Numbered from the stretch's first letter, positions 46,921 to 55,890 are shown. The stretch: 64,000 nt of DNA from Scardovia wiggsiae (GCF_051045985.1 NZ_CP157350.1:806001-870000); one strand, 5' to 3'. Numbers and translations are program-made. Notes: generated by a model from the sequence alone, not told the origin.

Positions 46921-46958
46921 AGGGGTCTGGTACCGTAACAGGTTTCAGGCCCCTTTCT
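46921..46958 (+). terminator. Terminator of the BI-1 family gene
   Basis: AGGGGTCTG (46921-46929) pairs with CAGGCCCCT (46946-46954), with one G-T pair, and is followed by a TTTCT run. It sits 77 bases after the gene's stop. Confidence 0.6.
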
Positions 46959-47100
46959 GCATGCCCGGCACATATATGGCACTCCATGTATATGGCGCAT
47001 AAGAGTGTCATGGTTATAACCGTGGTATACCCTTAGAATTATATGATGTAATAATTATCAGCCCGCTGCAGCGGCACGGCCAGCACCAGGGAGGGATACC

Positions 47101-48318
47101 ATGCGCAATGTTTCGCAGCACCATACCATTGAAGGCTCCCTTGCTTTAGTCATGGCTGCAGCATGCTGGGGTTTTGCATTCGTCTTTTCCGTTGAAGGCT
47201 CAGACACTATGTCGTTCTGGTTTTTCAATGCAACGCGTTTCACGCTGGCTTCACTGAGCCTTCTGCCTTTCGCGGTATGGAGCTTCATCAGACGCCATAA
47301 CCTTATAGCAAGGCGGCATGAGCGGGCAGAAAAGATCCTCCAGTCCCTTGACCAGGCTGACGGTCCTGCAGGAAAAGAAAAACCATCAGGAAAAGGCGTA
47401 CGGAGGAACAGGGGGCTGAGTAAAACAGGAAAGGCGCACAGGCATACTGCATCCCTGAGAATACCGGTCATTGCCCTGTCGGATATCAAAAAACCGGGTT
47501 CCTTCCTCTACCGGATACTTATCTACTGTGTCTGCGGCGTATTCCTCTTCAGTGCAAGCACCGTCCAGCAGCTTGGGGTCGAAATCTCAAAGCAGGCTGC
47601 GCATGCAGGGTTCATCGCAGCGCTTTATATTATTGCTGTGCCTATACTTGCCCGCATTTTCCTGAAGAAGAAAACCTCAGTGACGGCTATAACAGGGATC
47701 ATTATTGCAATCATCGGCTTCTATTTCCTCAGCATCTACGGTAAAAGCGGCCTGTCCGGAATAGACTTTTCAGACCTCATTTTTCTTGCTTCTGCCACAC
47801 TTTTCGGTGCGCATATCATTATTATCGATGCCAACATACGCCATGTTGACACTATGATGCTTTCTTTCGTCCAAAGCCTTATTGTTGCTGTCCTCAGCTG
47901 GATTGCTGCTGCATGGGACGGATCCATCAATATGCAGGCAGCCGTACACGGATGGGTCTCCATAGCCTATACAGGTATTGTCGCCGTTGGTGTTGCTTAT
48001 ACGCTCCAGATAGTTGGGCAGATGTACGTACAGCCCGCGCAGGCTTCTATCCTGATGTCCCTTGAATCATTATTCTCAGCCGTAGGCGGGGTCTTCATCC
48101 TCCATGAGACTATGACGGGACCTGCTATTTTCGGAAGTATCCTGATTTTCTGCGGCACGGTCCTGTCACAGATACCCTTTGAAAATATTCGCCTCCACAG
48201 GAACAGAGATACCGTCCCTGCAATAGAAGAGTTTAAGGAGCCTCGGGGGCAGGAGGGGTCGGCCGCTACCGGGACCGGACCGGACGACGTCCGGAATGGT
48301 CCGTATACCGCGAAATAA
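47101..48318 (+). CDS. EamA/DMT-family transporter with a basic loop insertion
   Basis: This is a 405-residue membrane protein of the drug/metabolite transporter superfamily with the usual duplicated EamA core of ten helices. It begins with the family's typical ACWGFAFVFS helix near residue 21. Between the second and third helices there is an unusual cytoplasmic insertion (about residues 62-135) rich in Arg and Lys, with the helical stretch HERAEKILQSLDQADG. Its substrate cannot be inferred. A GGGAGG site precedes the ATG by 6 bases. The 3' end overlaps the end of the P-type ATPase gene on the opposite strand by 53 bases. Confidence 0.9.
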   Translation: MRNVSQHHTIEGSLALVMAAACWGFAFVFSVEGSDTMSFWFFNATRFTLASLSLLPFAVWSFIRRHNLIARRHERAEKILQSLDQADGPAGKEKPSGKGVRRNRGLSKTGKAHRHTASLRIPVIALSDIKKPGSFLYRILIYCVCGVFLFSASTVQQLGVEISKQAAHAGFIAALYIIAVPILARIFLKKKTSVTAITGIIIAIIGFYFLSIYGKSGLSGIDFSDLIFLASATLFGAHIIIIDANIRHVDTMMLSFVQSLIVAVLSWIAAAWDGSINMQAAVHGWVSIAYTGIVAVGVAYTLQIVGQMYVQPAQASILMSLESLFSAVGGVFILHETMTGPAIFGSILIFCGTVLSQIPFENIRLHRNRDTVPAIEEFKEPRGQEGSAATGTGPDDVRNGPYTAK

Positions 48319-50848
48319 TGCCCTGTACACCGTAGCAGACGAAGAAAAGCACCACGGCGGCACATACGGCTGCTGCTGTGATAACCAGACTCTGCCCGAC
48401 AGGAAGGTGTATTTCAAAGAACCTTGCGATAAACGGTATGAATGCGCCAATGACCCCTGCTGCGAAGAAAAACAGGACTAAAATACCGCGCCACGATCTC
48501 AGAGGGCGTGCAACCCTTGCAAGGATTGCAATGCCAACTATAAAAAGCACAATACTGCACACGGTCCGCAGCTGTGCAAGATCCGAACCGCTATAGCTCC
48601 AGTGCATCAGCGGCGGCACTATCCATGCTGCCAGCAGGACGGACAGCCCTGCAGCCACGCCTCCGGGGAAAGCAAAAGCAACTACCCGTTTCAGGAAACC
48701 CGGTATATACCGGCGTGTATTAGGCGCAAGCGCCAGGATGAATGCCGGAGTACCGATAGTAAGGAAACCGATATATGTAATATGCCTTGGCAAATATGGG
48801 AAAGGCATGAAGCTCAGCACTACGCCAAGCGAGATAAGCACGGAATATACGGTTTTTACCAGGAACAGGCTTGCCACACGTTCCATGTTAGCCATCACCT
48901 GCCGGCCGCGTGCGACCACACTGGGCAGATGGGAGAATTTCGAGTCCACAAGCACTATCTGGGCAACAGCTTTTGTGGCAGGCGTCGCGTTGCCCATCGC
49001 AATGCCAAGGTCAGCCTCTTTGAGCGCCAGGGCATCATTAACGCCATCACCTGTCATAGCTACGGTATGGCCTTTACTGTGCAGGGCCTGCACTATTGCT
49101 TTTTTCTGCTCGGGGAGCACACGGCCGAGGACATCTATATCCTCCAGGACTTCTGCAAGTTCTTCAACGTCATCGGGAAGATTGCGGGCATCCATATACC
49201 GAGGCATGCTATCGCCTGTCAGGCCGACTTTCCCGGCTATCGCCGCCACTGTCCCCGGATTGTCCCCGGAAATCACGCGGCATCTCACGCCCTGTTCACG
49301 GAACCACGCTAAAGTTTCACGGGCATCGCTGCGGATAGACTCGGAACAGATAATAAGCGATACAGGTACGATCCCGGGATTTACCGTTTCAGCGGGATCA
49401 CTCCCCTGCACATTTGTTTTCGGCGCATATGCCAGGAGGAGGACGCGGGACCCCTTCTCGGCAAAGGCTTCTATGCGTTTAAAAACATCAGGGTACAGGC
49501 TTCCGGGATCATTGGTATCAGCATCGATCGCAGCCTGGGAACCGGAAAGGAGTACTTCCGGAGCGCCAAAGAACCACTGGGAACCATCTGCATACGTAAT
49601 AGAGCTCCATTTCCTGGCAGATGAGAAGGGGGTGCGCGACTGTATGCTTCCCGGTTTGCTGTCAGATGGCGTACCTGTCTTGCTTTTCAGCCCTTCCAGG
49701 ACTGCGCGGGCTGTTGCATTCGGGGATTCTTCATTGCAAATATCAGCGAGTGCACGCCTGACCGTTTTCTCATCAGGATATCTGGGGCTGCCGGTATCAG
49801 CATCATTGCTATCCCCAAGGTTTTCAATGCTGTCAAAGACTATCCCGCCATCAGTGATAGTCCCTGTTTTATCAAGGTTCAGGGCATCCACACGTGCCAG
49901 GGTCTCTACAGCATCCAGCTCCTGGACAAGGGTATTCTGACGTGCAAGCCGCATGGCTGCTATGGCAAAATTGAGCGATGTCAGCAGCACCAGGCCTTCC
50001 GGTATCATGCCTACAACTCCGGAAACAGCAGATATATCGGCATCCTTCCACAGGTCAGAAGTAAATGCGGCCTCAAAACCTCCAACTACACGTATCTGGC
50101 TCCATGCAAGGAGGACGACCATAGGGATGCCGATAATCGTCATGACTTTAAGTATCTTATTGATGCCATCATTTAAGTCGGAATGCGTTTTTGTAAATTT
50201 TTTGACCTGTGAGGTAAGCTTTGCCGCGTAACTATTGGCGCCCACAGCAGTCACCTTTACAAGCGCCATGCCTGCTGTAGCTGTACTCCCCGACTGCACG
50301 GAATCCCCTTCGCTTTTTTTCACGGTTCGGGATTCCCCGGTAAGCATCGACTCATCAAGCTCCAGGCCATAGCTCGCCAGGACCTGCCCGTCTGCAGGGA
50401 CCTGTTCACCTGCGCGTATCCACAGAAGATCGTCAAGTACGATCTTATCGCGGGTGATCTCCGTGTTAGTCCCATTCCGCCGGACTGCATATGATGCCTC
50501 TACCAGTATGGACAGCCGGTCAAGGGTACGTTTTGACCTGACTTCGCTGAAAATGCCGATCCCTGTATTGATGATGAGCACGAATCCGAACAGGGCGTCA
50601 CGCCAGCGGCCTGTGATAAGTACCAGTATCATAGCGGTAAAGATTATCGCATTGAAAAGGGTGAAAACATTGGCGCGGATGATCTGCCATATTGAGCGTG
50701 ACGTTTTTTCTTTAAGCGCGTTAGTCTGGCCGGCGCTTATCCTCTGCTGCACTTCGGCAGTGCCCAGCCCAAGCACCGCGACTTCAGGCAAGGCGGAAGC
50801 CGGTTTCTGCTGATCTGCCTGTGAAATTACCTGTGAAGCCTGTGCCAT
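48266..50848 (-). CDS. Cation-transporting P-type ATPase (CtpE-like)
   Basis: This membrane pump is powered by ATP and belongs to the P2-like type. The 860-residue protein has the actuator TGES at 170-173, the PEGL motif at 283-286 in the fourth helix (a calcium/magnesium-type site rather than the CPx of heavy-metal pumps), and the phosphorylation motif LDKTGT with Asp326. The hinge motif TGDGVNDALALKEADLG is present near residue 620. About ten helices are visible. The overall layout resembles mycobacterial CtpE, a calcium pump; the ion here is inferred. It converges on the DMT gene with overlapping ends. The lipoprotein gene that follows in the same direction upstream is 12 bases away, so they may be one unit. 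Confidence 0.93.
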   Translation of the reverse strand: MAQASQVISQADQQKPASALPEVAVLGLGTAEVQQRISAGQTNALKEKTSRSIWQIIRANVFTLFNAIIFTAMILVLITGRWRDALFGFVLIINTGIGIFSEVRSKRTLDRLSILVEASYAVRRNGTNTEITRDKIVLDDLLWIRAGEQVPADGQVLASYGLELDESMLTGESRTVKKSEGDSVQSGSTATAGMALVKVTAVGANSYAAKLTSQVKKFTKTHSDLNDGINKILKVMTIIGIPMVVLLAWSQIRVVGGFEAAFTSDLWKDADISAVSGVVGMIPEGLVLLTSLNFAIAAMRLARQNTLVQELDAVETLARVDALNLDKTGTITDGGIVFDSIENLGDSNDADTGSPRYPDEKTVRRALADICNEESPNATARAVLEGLKSKTGTPSDSKPGSIQSRTPFSSARKWSSITYADGSQWFFGAPEVLLSGSQAAIDADTNDPGSLYPDVFKRIEAFAEKGSRVLLLAYAPKTNVQGSDPAETVNPGIVPVSLIICSESIRSDARETLAWFREQGVRCRVISGDNPGTVAAIAGKVGLTGDSMPRYMDARNLPDDVEELAEVLEDIDVLGRVLPEQKKAIVQALHSKGHTVAMTGDGVNDALALKEADLGIAMGNATPATKAVAQIVLVDSKFSHLPSVVARGRQVMANMERVASLFLVKTVYSVLISLGVVLSFMPFPYLPRHITYIGFLTIGTPAFILALAPNTRRYIPGFLKRVVAFAFPGGVAAGLSVLLAAWIVPPLMHWSYSGSDLAQLRTVCSIVLFIVGIAILARVARPLRSWRGILVLFFFAAGVIGAFIPFIARFFEIHLPVGQSLVITAAAVCAAVVLFFVCYGVQGIISRYTDHSGRRPVRSR

Positions 50849-50860
50849 ATATTCCTGTTC

Positions 50861-51601
50861 CTACTCTGTCTTATGTTTATTGATCACACTTCTCAGTACG
50901 GTAGCATGAGGGGTATCATCAATAACAGCCCTGATAACATCCAATGGCCTCATTGCAGGCGCCGGCCTTTGTTCTGTGCCCGGTTGAGAGCTACCGGACT
51001 GGGTCGTCTGTTCAACTGAAATATTCCATAATGCTGCATAATATTCAGACCCTATACCCATGTTTTTTGCCTGCTGCTCAGAAGTATTGACCAGTATGGC
51101 TGCAGTCCTGTGTGTGCGCACCTTCTCGAGGGCCCGGGCAAAAGCAGCCTTATCGGCCCGGGAACACCGCGGATCTGTGGCTGCCTGCGGATGTACAACG
51201 ATCACATGGACATGGCGCTCAAGATATGAATCGATCTCTGCCACCTGCGCCCTGACGCTGTCCGATGATGATGTGCTTTCAGTGCACGCAATAGGCGAGT
51301 ACGAAGCAACGGCATATGTCTGGGACAGCTCGCGGCTCAATGCCTGCATCACATTGTCTCCGGCCCCATGGGTACAGCAGGCCCCCACAAGGCCAATACG
51401 CATATCGGTATCATCAACGCCATCAGCCAGTGTATAGCCGGGATCACCGGGAAAATATGAATGCCCGATAGCGCGTGAAGATTGCCCTCCCGAAATCTTC
51501 GAACAGGCAGACAGCATAATGCACACACATATGCAGAAAACAACTGTACGCAAAAATACCGTGCTGCTGTGCTGCCTGTATGCTAGTGGCTTTCCGGTCA
51601 T
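50861..51601 (-). CDS. Hypothetical lipoprotein, periplasmic-binding-like fold
   Basis: I do not recognise a named family. The 246-residue protein has an N-terminal hydrophobic helix (about residues 15-32) ending in the lipobox LSAC, so it should be attached to the outer face of the membrane. The body reads MRIGLVGACCTHGAGDNVMQALSREL, then YLERHVHVIVVHPQAATDPRC, which resembles the first domain of type I periplasmic binding proteins such as sugar-binding proteins. It seems shorter than a normal two-domain protein, which runs to over 300 residues. Its ends are Ser/Gln/Pro-rich near 200-225. It precedes the P-type ATPase by 12 bases on the same strand, which suggests a shared transcript; the biological link is unknown. 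Confidence 0.7.
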   Translation of the reverse strand: MTGKPLAYRQHSSTVFLRTVVFCICVCIMLSACSKISGGQSSRAIGHSYFPGDPGYTLADGVDDTDMRIGLVGACCTHGAGDNVMQALSRELSQTYAVASYSPIACTESTSSSDSVRAQVAEIDSYLERHVHVIVVHPQAATDPRCSRADKAAFARALEKVRTHRTAAILVNTSEQQAKNMGIGSEYYAALWNISVEQTTQSGSSQPGTEQRPAPAMRPLDVIRAVIDDTPHATVLRSVINKHKTE

Positions 51602-51686
51602 ACAGGTATTCTACCTTTTATCTTCTATATATCCTGCTATATGCCCGTATATACTCGCATTGTTGCGCATCAGCTGCAGTACTGCC

Positions 51687-52043
51687 CTAAAAAAAGCACA
51701 GGATAAGCGCAATAATGGCAAGCCCGCCCTGCTTGAGGATAATAGTTTTGCTGACAGTAAAGCTTCCATAAAGGGCAACACAGACAATATAAGCGAGCAG
51801 CCCGGCAACCGCATACTTGCTGTGGAGCACAAATGCTGCAAGGATAAGGAGGACGGCAATACCGAGGTTATAGACCCCCTGATTCTTCATTGCAGTTTTC
51901 ATGGCAGGCATTTTCAAGTCTTTGACGTCCATCCCGAAAACTTTTGCTGTTGTCCCCGAATCCGGGATCACAGTTTCCAGATAGAAAATATATGCAAATT
52001 CGGCTGCTATCAGGCAGCAGAAAATCTGCAGCGCCATATTCAT
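51687..52043 (-). CDS. DUF1304 family membrane protein
   Basis: This 118-residue membrane protein matches the DUF1304 family, with four hydrophobic helices near residues 3-25, 50-72, 75-95 and 100-117 and the conserved NQGVYNLGIAV segment at 54-64. The function of the family is not known. The ATG is preceded by a GGAGAAAAA stretch. It lies on the minus strand between the lipoprotein gene, 85 bases away, and the truncated amidohydrolase. It marks the left border of the damaged accessory patch at 52.1-53.7 kb. Its own sequence looks intact. Confidence 0.85.
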   Translation of the reverse strand: MNMALQIFCCLIAAEFAYIFYLETVIPDSGTTAKVFGMDVKDLKMPAMKTAMKNQGVYNLGIAVLLILAAFVLHSKYAVAGLLAYIVCVALYGSFTVSKTIILKQGGLAIIALILCFF

Positions 52044-52143
52044 TTTTTCTCCTTCATAGGGTCCGTATCCTACACGGCTTTTTAACTACAATATCAACAG
52101 TCTATCCTGCCGTGTGTAACTAAGCGTATGCCTGGCAGCTTAA

Positions 52144-52974
52144 ATTGAGGCCGGAATCAACTATTCTATTTTTTCCCTGCCCTCACCGCATATCCATAAC
52201 GGTAATGATGCCAAATCGGCGGCAGCTGCCCGGAAGATCAACGAAGAACTGGGAGCAGCAGTCCATGATGATCCCGGACATTTCGGCTTTACAGCCTGCC
52301 TTCCGCTCCCCTATGCCGAAGGGTCTTTGGATGAGATTGCGTATTCTATGGATACGCTGGGCGCATTAGGCGTCAAATTCCCTACCAATGCCAATGGCGT
52401 ATACCCGGGGGATCCGAAGCTTGATCCTGTTATGGAAGAGCTCAACAGACGCAAGGCGCTGGTCATTATCCACCCCAACCGGGCGCGCCAGGCTCCGAAA
52501 GATGTTATCACAGGCAAGGTTGCTGCGCTTTTCGAATATCCCGCGGATACGACCAGGGCCCTTCTCAATATGATCGCACACAATATTATGGTACGGTTCC
52601 CCGATATCCGCTTTGTTATCCCACACACAGGATCGTTCCTGCCCTTTATGTACCAGCGCATGAAAGGCGTCTCAAAAATACTCGCCAGGAACGGGCTTAT
52701 GGATGAAACCAATGTTGATGATAATATCCGTTCCCTTTATTTCGATATTGCAGGGGACCCTGAACCCAACCAGCTGGATATGCTCCTTTCGATAACCAAC
52801 GATGATCATATTGTATACGGATCAGATTTCCCGCACTCGCCGGCGAAAATTATTGAGATAAAAAAACAGGACCTTGAGCACAGCAAAAAGTGGGAAAGCA
52901 TACTGCCAAAAATATATGGAGAAAACGGTGCCAGGCTTCTTACAGATATAGGGGCAGCTGTTCCTCTCTCTTAA
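52144..52974 (+). pseudogene. Amidohydrolase of the ACMSD-type superfamily, 5'-truncated
   Basis: The open frame from 52144 to 52974 (276 codons) encodes most of a TIM-barrel amidohydrolase related to aminocarboxymuconate-semialdehyde or resorcylate decarboxylases. It reads GINYSIFSLPSPHIHN at the start, continues with LGALGVKFPTNANGVYPGD and VIIHPNRARQAP, and ends with the ISITNDDHIVYGSDFPHSP active-site region. The family's first 45-50 residues, including the metal-binding HxH of strand 1, are missing: a TAA closes the frame at 52141, and no reading frame upstream restores the motif. A TTG at 52327 is the first usable start, which would lose even more. It is therefore very likely non-functional. 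Codon use resembles the rest of the window. Confidence 0.8.
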
Positions 52975-53047
52975 ATTTGGGTATAGAAAAAAACGGTGCT
53001 GCTATCGCCTGGATTGAGTATATTAATTATACAAACTGGGATTTGCG

Positions 53048-53529
53048 TTATAGCTTCAGAACGGCAATGAGTTCTTCCCCGTCCTTTTCGTCTGTTTCAG
53101 CAAAGCCGAACGAACTGTATAGCTGGCGGGCAACATCATTTTCAGATTCATACGATAGCCAACAATACTCTGCTGCTCCGCAAGGAAAAGTATTTATAAA
53201 ATCCAAGGCAAGGCTGACTGCTTTCCTGCCAAGCCCCTTACCCTGATAATTCCTATCTATCATAAGCCGCCACAGGTTATAATTCCCCCTGGCTATCTTA
53301 GGTGCGTTTCCCAGTAATCATCGGCATCAAATCCTATCATCAGGAATCCAACGGGCACATCATCTTCGTATATGTCAAAAGGGAAAGCATAGCCATTTCC
53401 GGTGAGCGCCGTGTAAGCTTCAATAATACTTATATCATTGGCTGCAACAAAGCTTTTCTGATCATCAGATACTTCAAGTCTTATAATGTCCCATACATTT
53501 TTTCCATTGACTTTTTCCAATCGAAGCAT
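53048..53529 (-). pseudogene. GNAT N-acetyltransferase, broken by a one-base frameshift
   Basis: Two adjacent frames together give one GNAT acetyltransferase of about 157 residues of the spermidine/BltD-like kind. The first part (53529 to 53293) reads MLRLEKVNGKNVWDIIRLEV and ends FDADDYWETHLR. The second part (from about 53306 to 53048) resumes with the acetyl-CoA-binding NYQGKGLGRKAV and ends GEELIAVLKL. At 53307-53309 there are three T on the plus strand; adding one more restores a continuous frame through NAPKIARGNYNLWRLM, which is the sequence the family expects there. So one base was lost from a short homopolymer. The gene is AT-rich compared with its surroundings and looks Firmicutes-like. 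Confidence 0.85.
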
Positions 53530-53722
53530 ACTTTTATCCTCGCTAAATCCAATTTTTGATTTACTGTAATGCTCCCTTAGTATAACTCCACACTTCTTCT
53601 TAATCTGTGTAATATAGGTGTGAGAACATTTAAATCAAATTTTTCTAATATTATTCTCTGATTTGCGTATAAGTCGCTTTGCTTTCAGCAGATGCCGAAT
53701 CAAGTTCATCAAGCTTAATTTC
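53530..53722 (-). pseudogene. Remnant of a Firmicutes-type 23S rRNA (uracil-C5)-methyltransferase C-terminal tail
   Basis: Directly behind the host methyltransferase stop, three frames carry successive pieces of a recognisable C-terminal extension found in Firmicutes RlmD/RumA proteins. The first piece (53722-53654) reads EIKLDELDSASAESKATY and goes on to TQIRE. The second (53651-53625) reads ILEKFDLNV. The third (53622-53530) reads HTYITQIKKKCGVILREHYS followed by KSKIGFSEDKS, and runs in frame straight into the GNAT start. Each break is explained by a single-base gain or loss. The stretch is strongly AT-rich. It is clearly non-functional as it stands. Confidence 0.75.
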
Positions 53723-55094
53723 AAATATCTATATACTTATCGGCAGCGAGTTTGGACAACACTGCTACCGTCTCAACGTGATGTGTCATTGGATAAATAT
53801 CGTGGGCATATATGGAGCTAAGGATATACCCGCTGTCCAGCAGATACGCGGTATCACGGGCAAGGCTGGCAGGATTGCATGAAATATAAATAATGCTGCG
53901 GGCCCCTGTCTCACTGATCTGTTCGCAGGCCCTTCGGCCGGCACCGGACCGCGGAGGGTCAAGGAGGATAATATCGGGATGGGTAAGCCGGGAGCGGACC
54001 GTGTTCCCCAGTGAACGGAGAACCTTCACTACATCGCCCTCAAGTACTGTCACATTATCTGCCCCTGCCTCTTTCAGATTTCTCCGGGCATTCCTGACAG
54101 CGGCGGGTGCGCCTTCAACACTGAGTATTTCCGCATGAGGGTACAGGGCAGCTATCGGAAGGGTGAACAGGCCGGAGCCTGAATATAAGTCCCAGATAAC
54201 GCGCGCACCACCTGCGCCGGCATCAGCTATTTCCTTCAGGGCAGTACCGGCCAGTACTTCAGGGGCCATGCGGTGCATCTGCCAGAAGCCCTCTGCATCA
54301 ACATGGTAAGTAAAATCAGCCCTGTTATCAAGGATAACCCTCTCCGTCAGCTCACGTCTGCCGTACAGCACTTTCCCGTTAACAAGGACAGCATAATTGC
54401 CGCTTTCTATGAGGCCGGGGTCGCCGGGCCGGGGTTCGGGCGCACTGATGCGGATATGGTCATCAGGGTCAAACGGATGGGACCATAACCCGTGATACTC
54501 CGCGATACTGCACAACTGCTGCGATGCCAGAGGCATCCCGTCTAAGGCTACACGGGTATGCGACTCGCGCCTGCGCATAGAAAGGTGACCGTTCCCATCT
54601 GCGATAAGATCCAGACGGGTCCGCCAGTGGAGCCCTCCTGCCTCCTCGTCTCCAGGCGCCGGACTCACAGGAACGCTGACATCGATATGCCCCAGACGCT
54701 TCATCTGCTCATTGATAACCGCCTGTTTCCATGCAAGCTGCCCCTGACGGGACACATGGACCAGGTCGGCCCCGCCAACGCCGCCGCCCCATGCAAGCGG
54801 CCCAGCTAAGGGCCATACGGGTTTCACACGGTCGGGGGTGGCTGTTATGACTTCTATGACTTCGCCTGTCCAGAACCGGTCTTTCCGGTTATGCGGCTCA
54901 TCAATAAGGATTCTCACCCGCTCCCCCGGCAGGGCGAAACGCACAAACACGACCCTTCCGTCTATATGGGCCACGCACCTGCCCTGATCTGCGTAACGCT
55001 CTATCTCGGCTTCAGCCTCAATACGGCTGCCCGAAGCCTCCGCGCCGTTCCCGGTGGCGCTTGCCGTATCTGATGCAGTCACAATATTATCCAT
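53721..55094 (-). CDS. Class I SAM-dependent RNA (uracil-C5)-methyltransferase, TrmA/RlmD type
   Basis: This enzyme methylates uracil-5 in tRNA or 23S rRNA. The 457-residue protein starts with a TRAM domain (about residues 25-90; VVFVRFALPGERVRI). The SAM-binding methyltransferase core contains WDLYSGSGLFTLPIAALYP, the LDPPRSGAG motif, and the nucleophile Cys406 in YISCNPASLARD. The cysteines of an Fe-S cluster typical of some RlmD are not evident. Its last 20 residues (from HHVETVAVLSKL, residue 438 on) are where actinobacterial and Firmicutes-type sequence seem to join. Behind the stop lie remnants of a foreign tail. Choosing between TrmA, RlmC and RlmD is not safe from sequence alone. Confidence 0.9.
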   Translation of the reverse strand: MDNIVTASDTASATGNGAEASGSRIEAEAEIERYADQGRCVAHIDGRVVFVRFALPGERVRILIDEPHNRKDRFWTGEVIEVITATPDRVKPVWPLAGPLAWGGGVGGADLVHVSRQGQLAWKQAVINEQMKRLGHIDVSVPVSPAPGDEEAGGLHWRTRLDLIADGNGHLSMRRRESHTRVALDGMPLASQQLCSIAEYHGLWSHPFDPDDHIRISAPEPRPGDPGLIESGNYAVLVNGKVLYGRRELTERVILDNRADFTYHVDAEGFWQMHRMAPEVLAGTALKEIADAGAGGARVIWDLYSGSGLFTLPIAALYPHAEILSVEGAPAAVRNARRNLKEAGADNVTVLEGDVVKVLRSLGNTVRSRLTHPDIILLDPPRSGAGRRACEQISETGARSIIYISCNPASLARDTAYLLDSGYILSSIYAHDIYPMTHHVETVAVLSKLAADKYIDI

Positions 55095-55124
55095 AAAATT
55101 TCCGTAGGCTGATGAAGAAGCCGG

Positions 55125-55871
55125 CTACTTTTCTGCGGGCACTTCAGGAGAAGTATCTTCCTGCCTATCAGAAGCTTCCTGCTGCCTGGCAAGTTTATTG
55201 CGATGTATATGGTCAGCTGCAATAAGCCACGAGACCCAGATAACAAGGGCATACAGCGGCAGGCCCATAAGAAGGCGTGCTGTGCCGAGCAAGTCTATCC
55301 GGTTCGTGTAATACAGGGGTACCTGGACGGCAAGCCTTGATATAAGCACTGCGACCCATATCCACGTGATATAGGTGTATGCACGGTGCAGGCCGGGGTC
55401 ATCATTCCATCTGTGCAGCCACTGCGAAGGCCTATCAACGGATGCGTCCCTCGTGAACTCCACTACGCAGCCGACCCCCGGTATGCGGGCTGCAAGGGAT
55501 ACGACAAGGAGCACAATAAGTACTGCATTGACAATAAAACCCGGAAGGTAATAATTACGTGCATCCCTGCTCAGCCATGCCCAGACAAGGCATATGGCAA
55601 CAGCACCTATACCTGACAGAGCGCCTGTTATGGGCTGCCGCTGCAGCAGACGTACGGCGAGCTCCGCAACCGCTATAGCAACAGATACCAGGACAGTCCA
55701 CAGCAAGGAGTGTGTTGTTACAAAAAGGGCAAGAAAAACAAGCCCGGGAAGGACCGATTCGACCATTCCACGGATGCCCCCAATAGCAGCGATCACAGAA
55801 AAATCATCTGATGCCAGCGAGCTTATGCCTTTTCGGGGATACCAGCCCCGACGTGATGTACCATTATCCAT
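55125..55871 (-). CDS. DUF3159 family membrane protein
   Basis: This 248-residue integral membrane protein matches the actinobacterial DUF3159 family, with about six hydrophobic segments and the typical GIRGMVESVLPGLVFLALF start of the membrane part (residues 33-52). Its function is unknown. Both tails are polar and should be cytoplasmic. A TATCGT hexamer ends 6 bases before the ATG, which hints at a leaderless start from a promoter inside the end of the upstream DUF3710 gene. The order DUF3710-DUF3159 is conserved in actinobacteria, with Dut and TrkA-type genes often near. The methyltransferase follows 30 bases downstream on the same strand. Confidence 0.87.
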   Translation of the reverse strand: MDNGTSRRGWYPRKGISSLASDDFSVIAAIGGIRGMVESVLPGLVFLALFVTTHSLLWTVLVSVAIAVAELAVRLLQRQPITGALSGIGAVAICLVWAWLSRDARNYYLPGFIVNAVLIVLLVVSLAARIPGVGCVVEFTRDASVDRPSQWLHRWNDDPGLHRAYTYITWIWVAVLISRLAVQVPLYYTNRIDLLGTARLLMGLPLYALVIWVSWLIAADHIHRNKLARQQEASDRQEDTSPEVPAEK

Positions 55872-55890
55872 GTTTATACGATACCAGCCA

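Noticed and set aside
52145..52369. Alternative frame at the start of the amidohydrolase region as a separate small gene
   Set aside because: It is another frame of the same DNA; the conserved amidohydrolase residues lie in the frame reported as the pseudogene.
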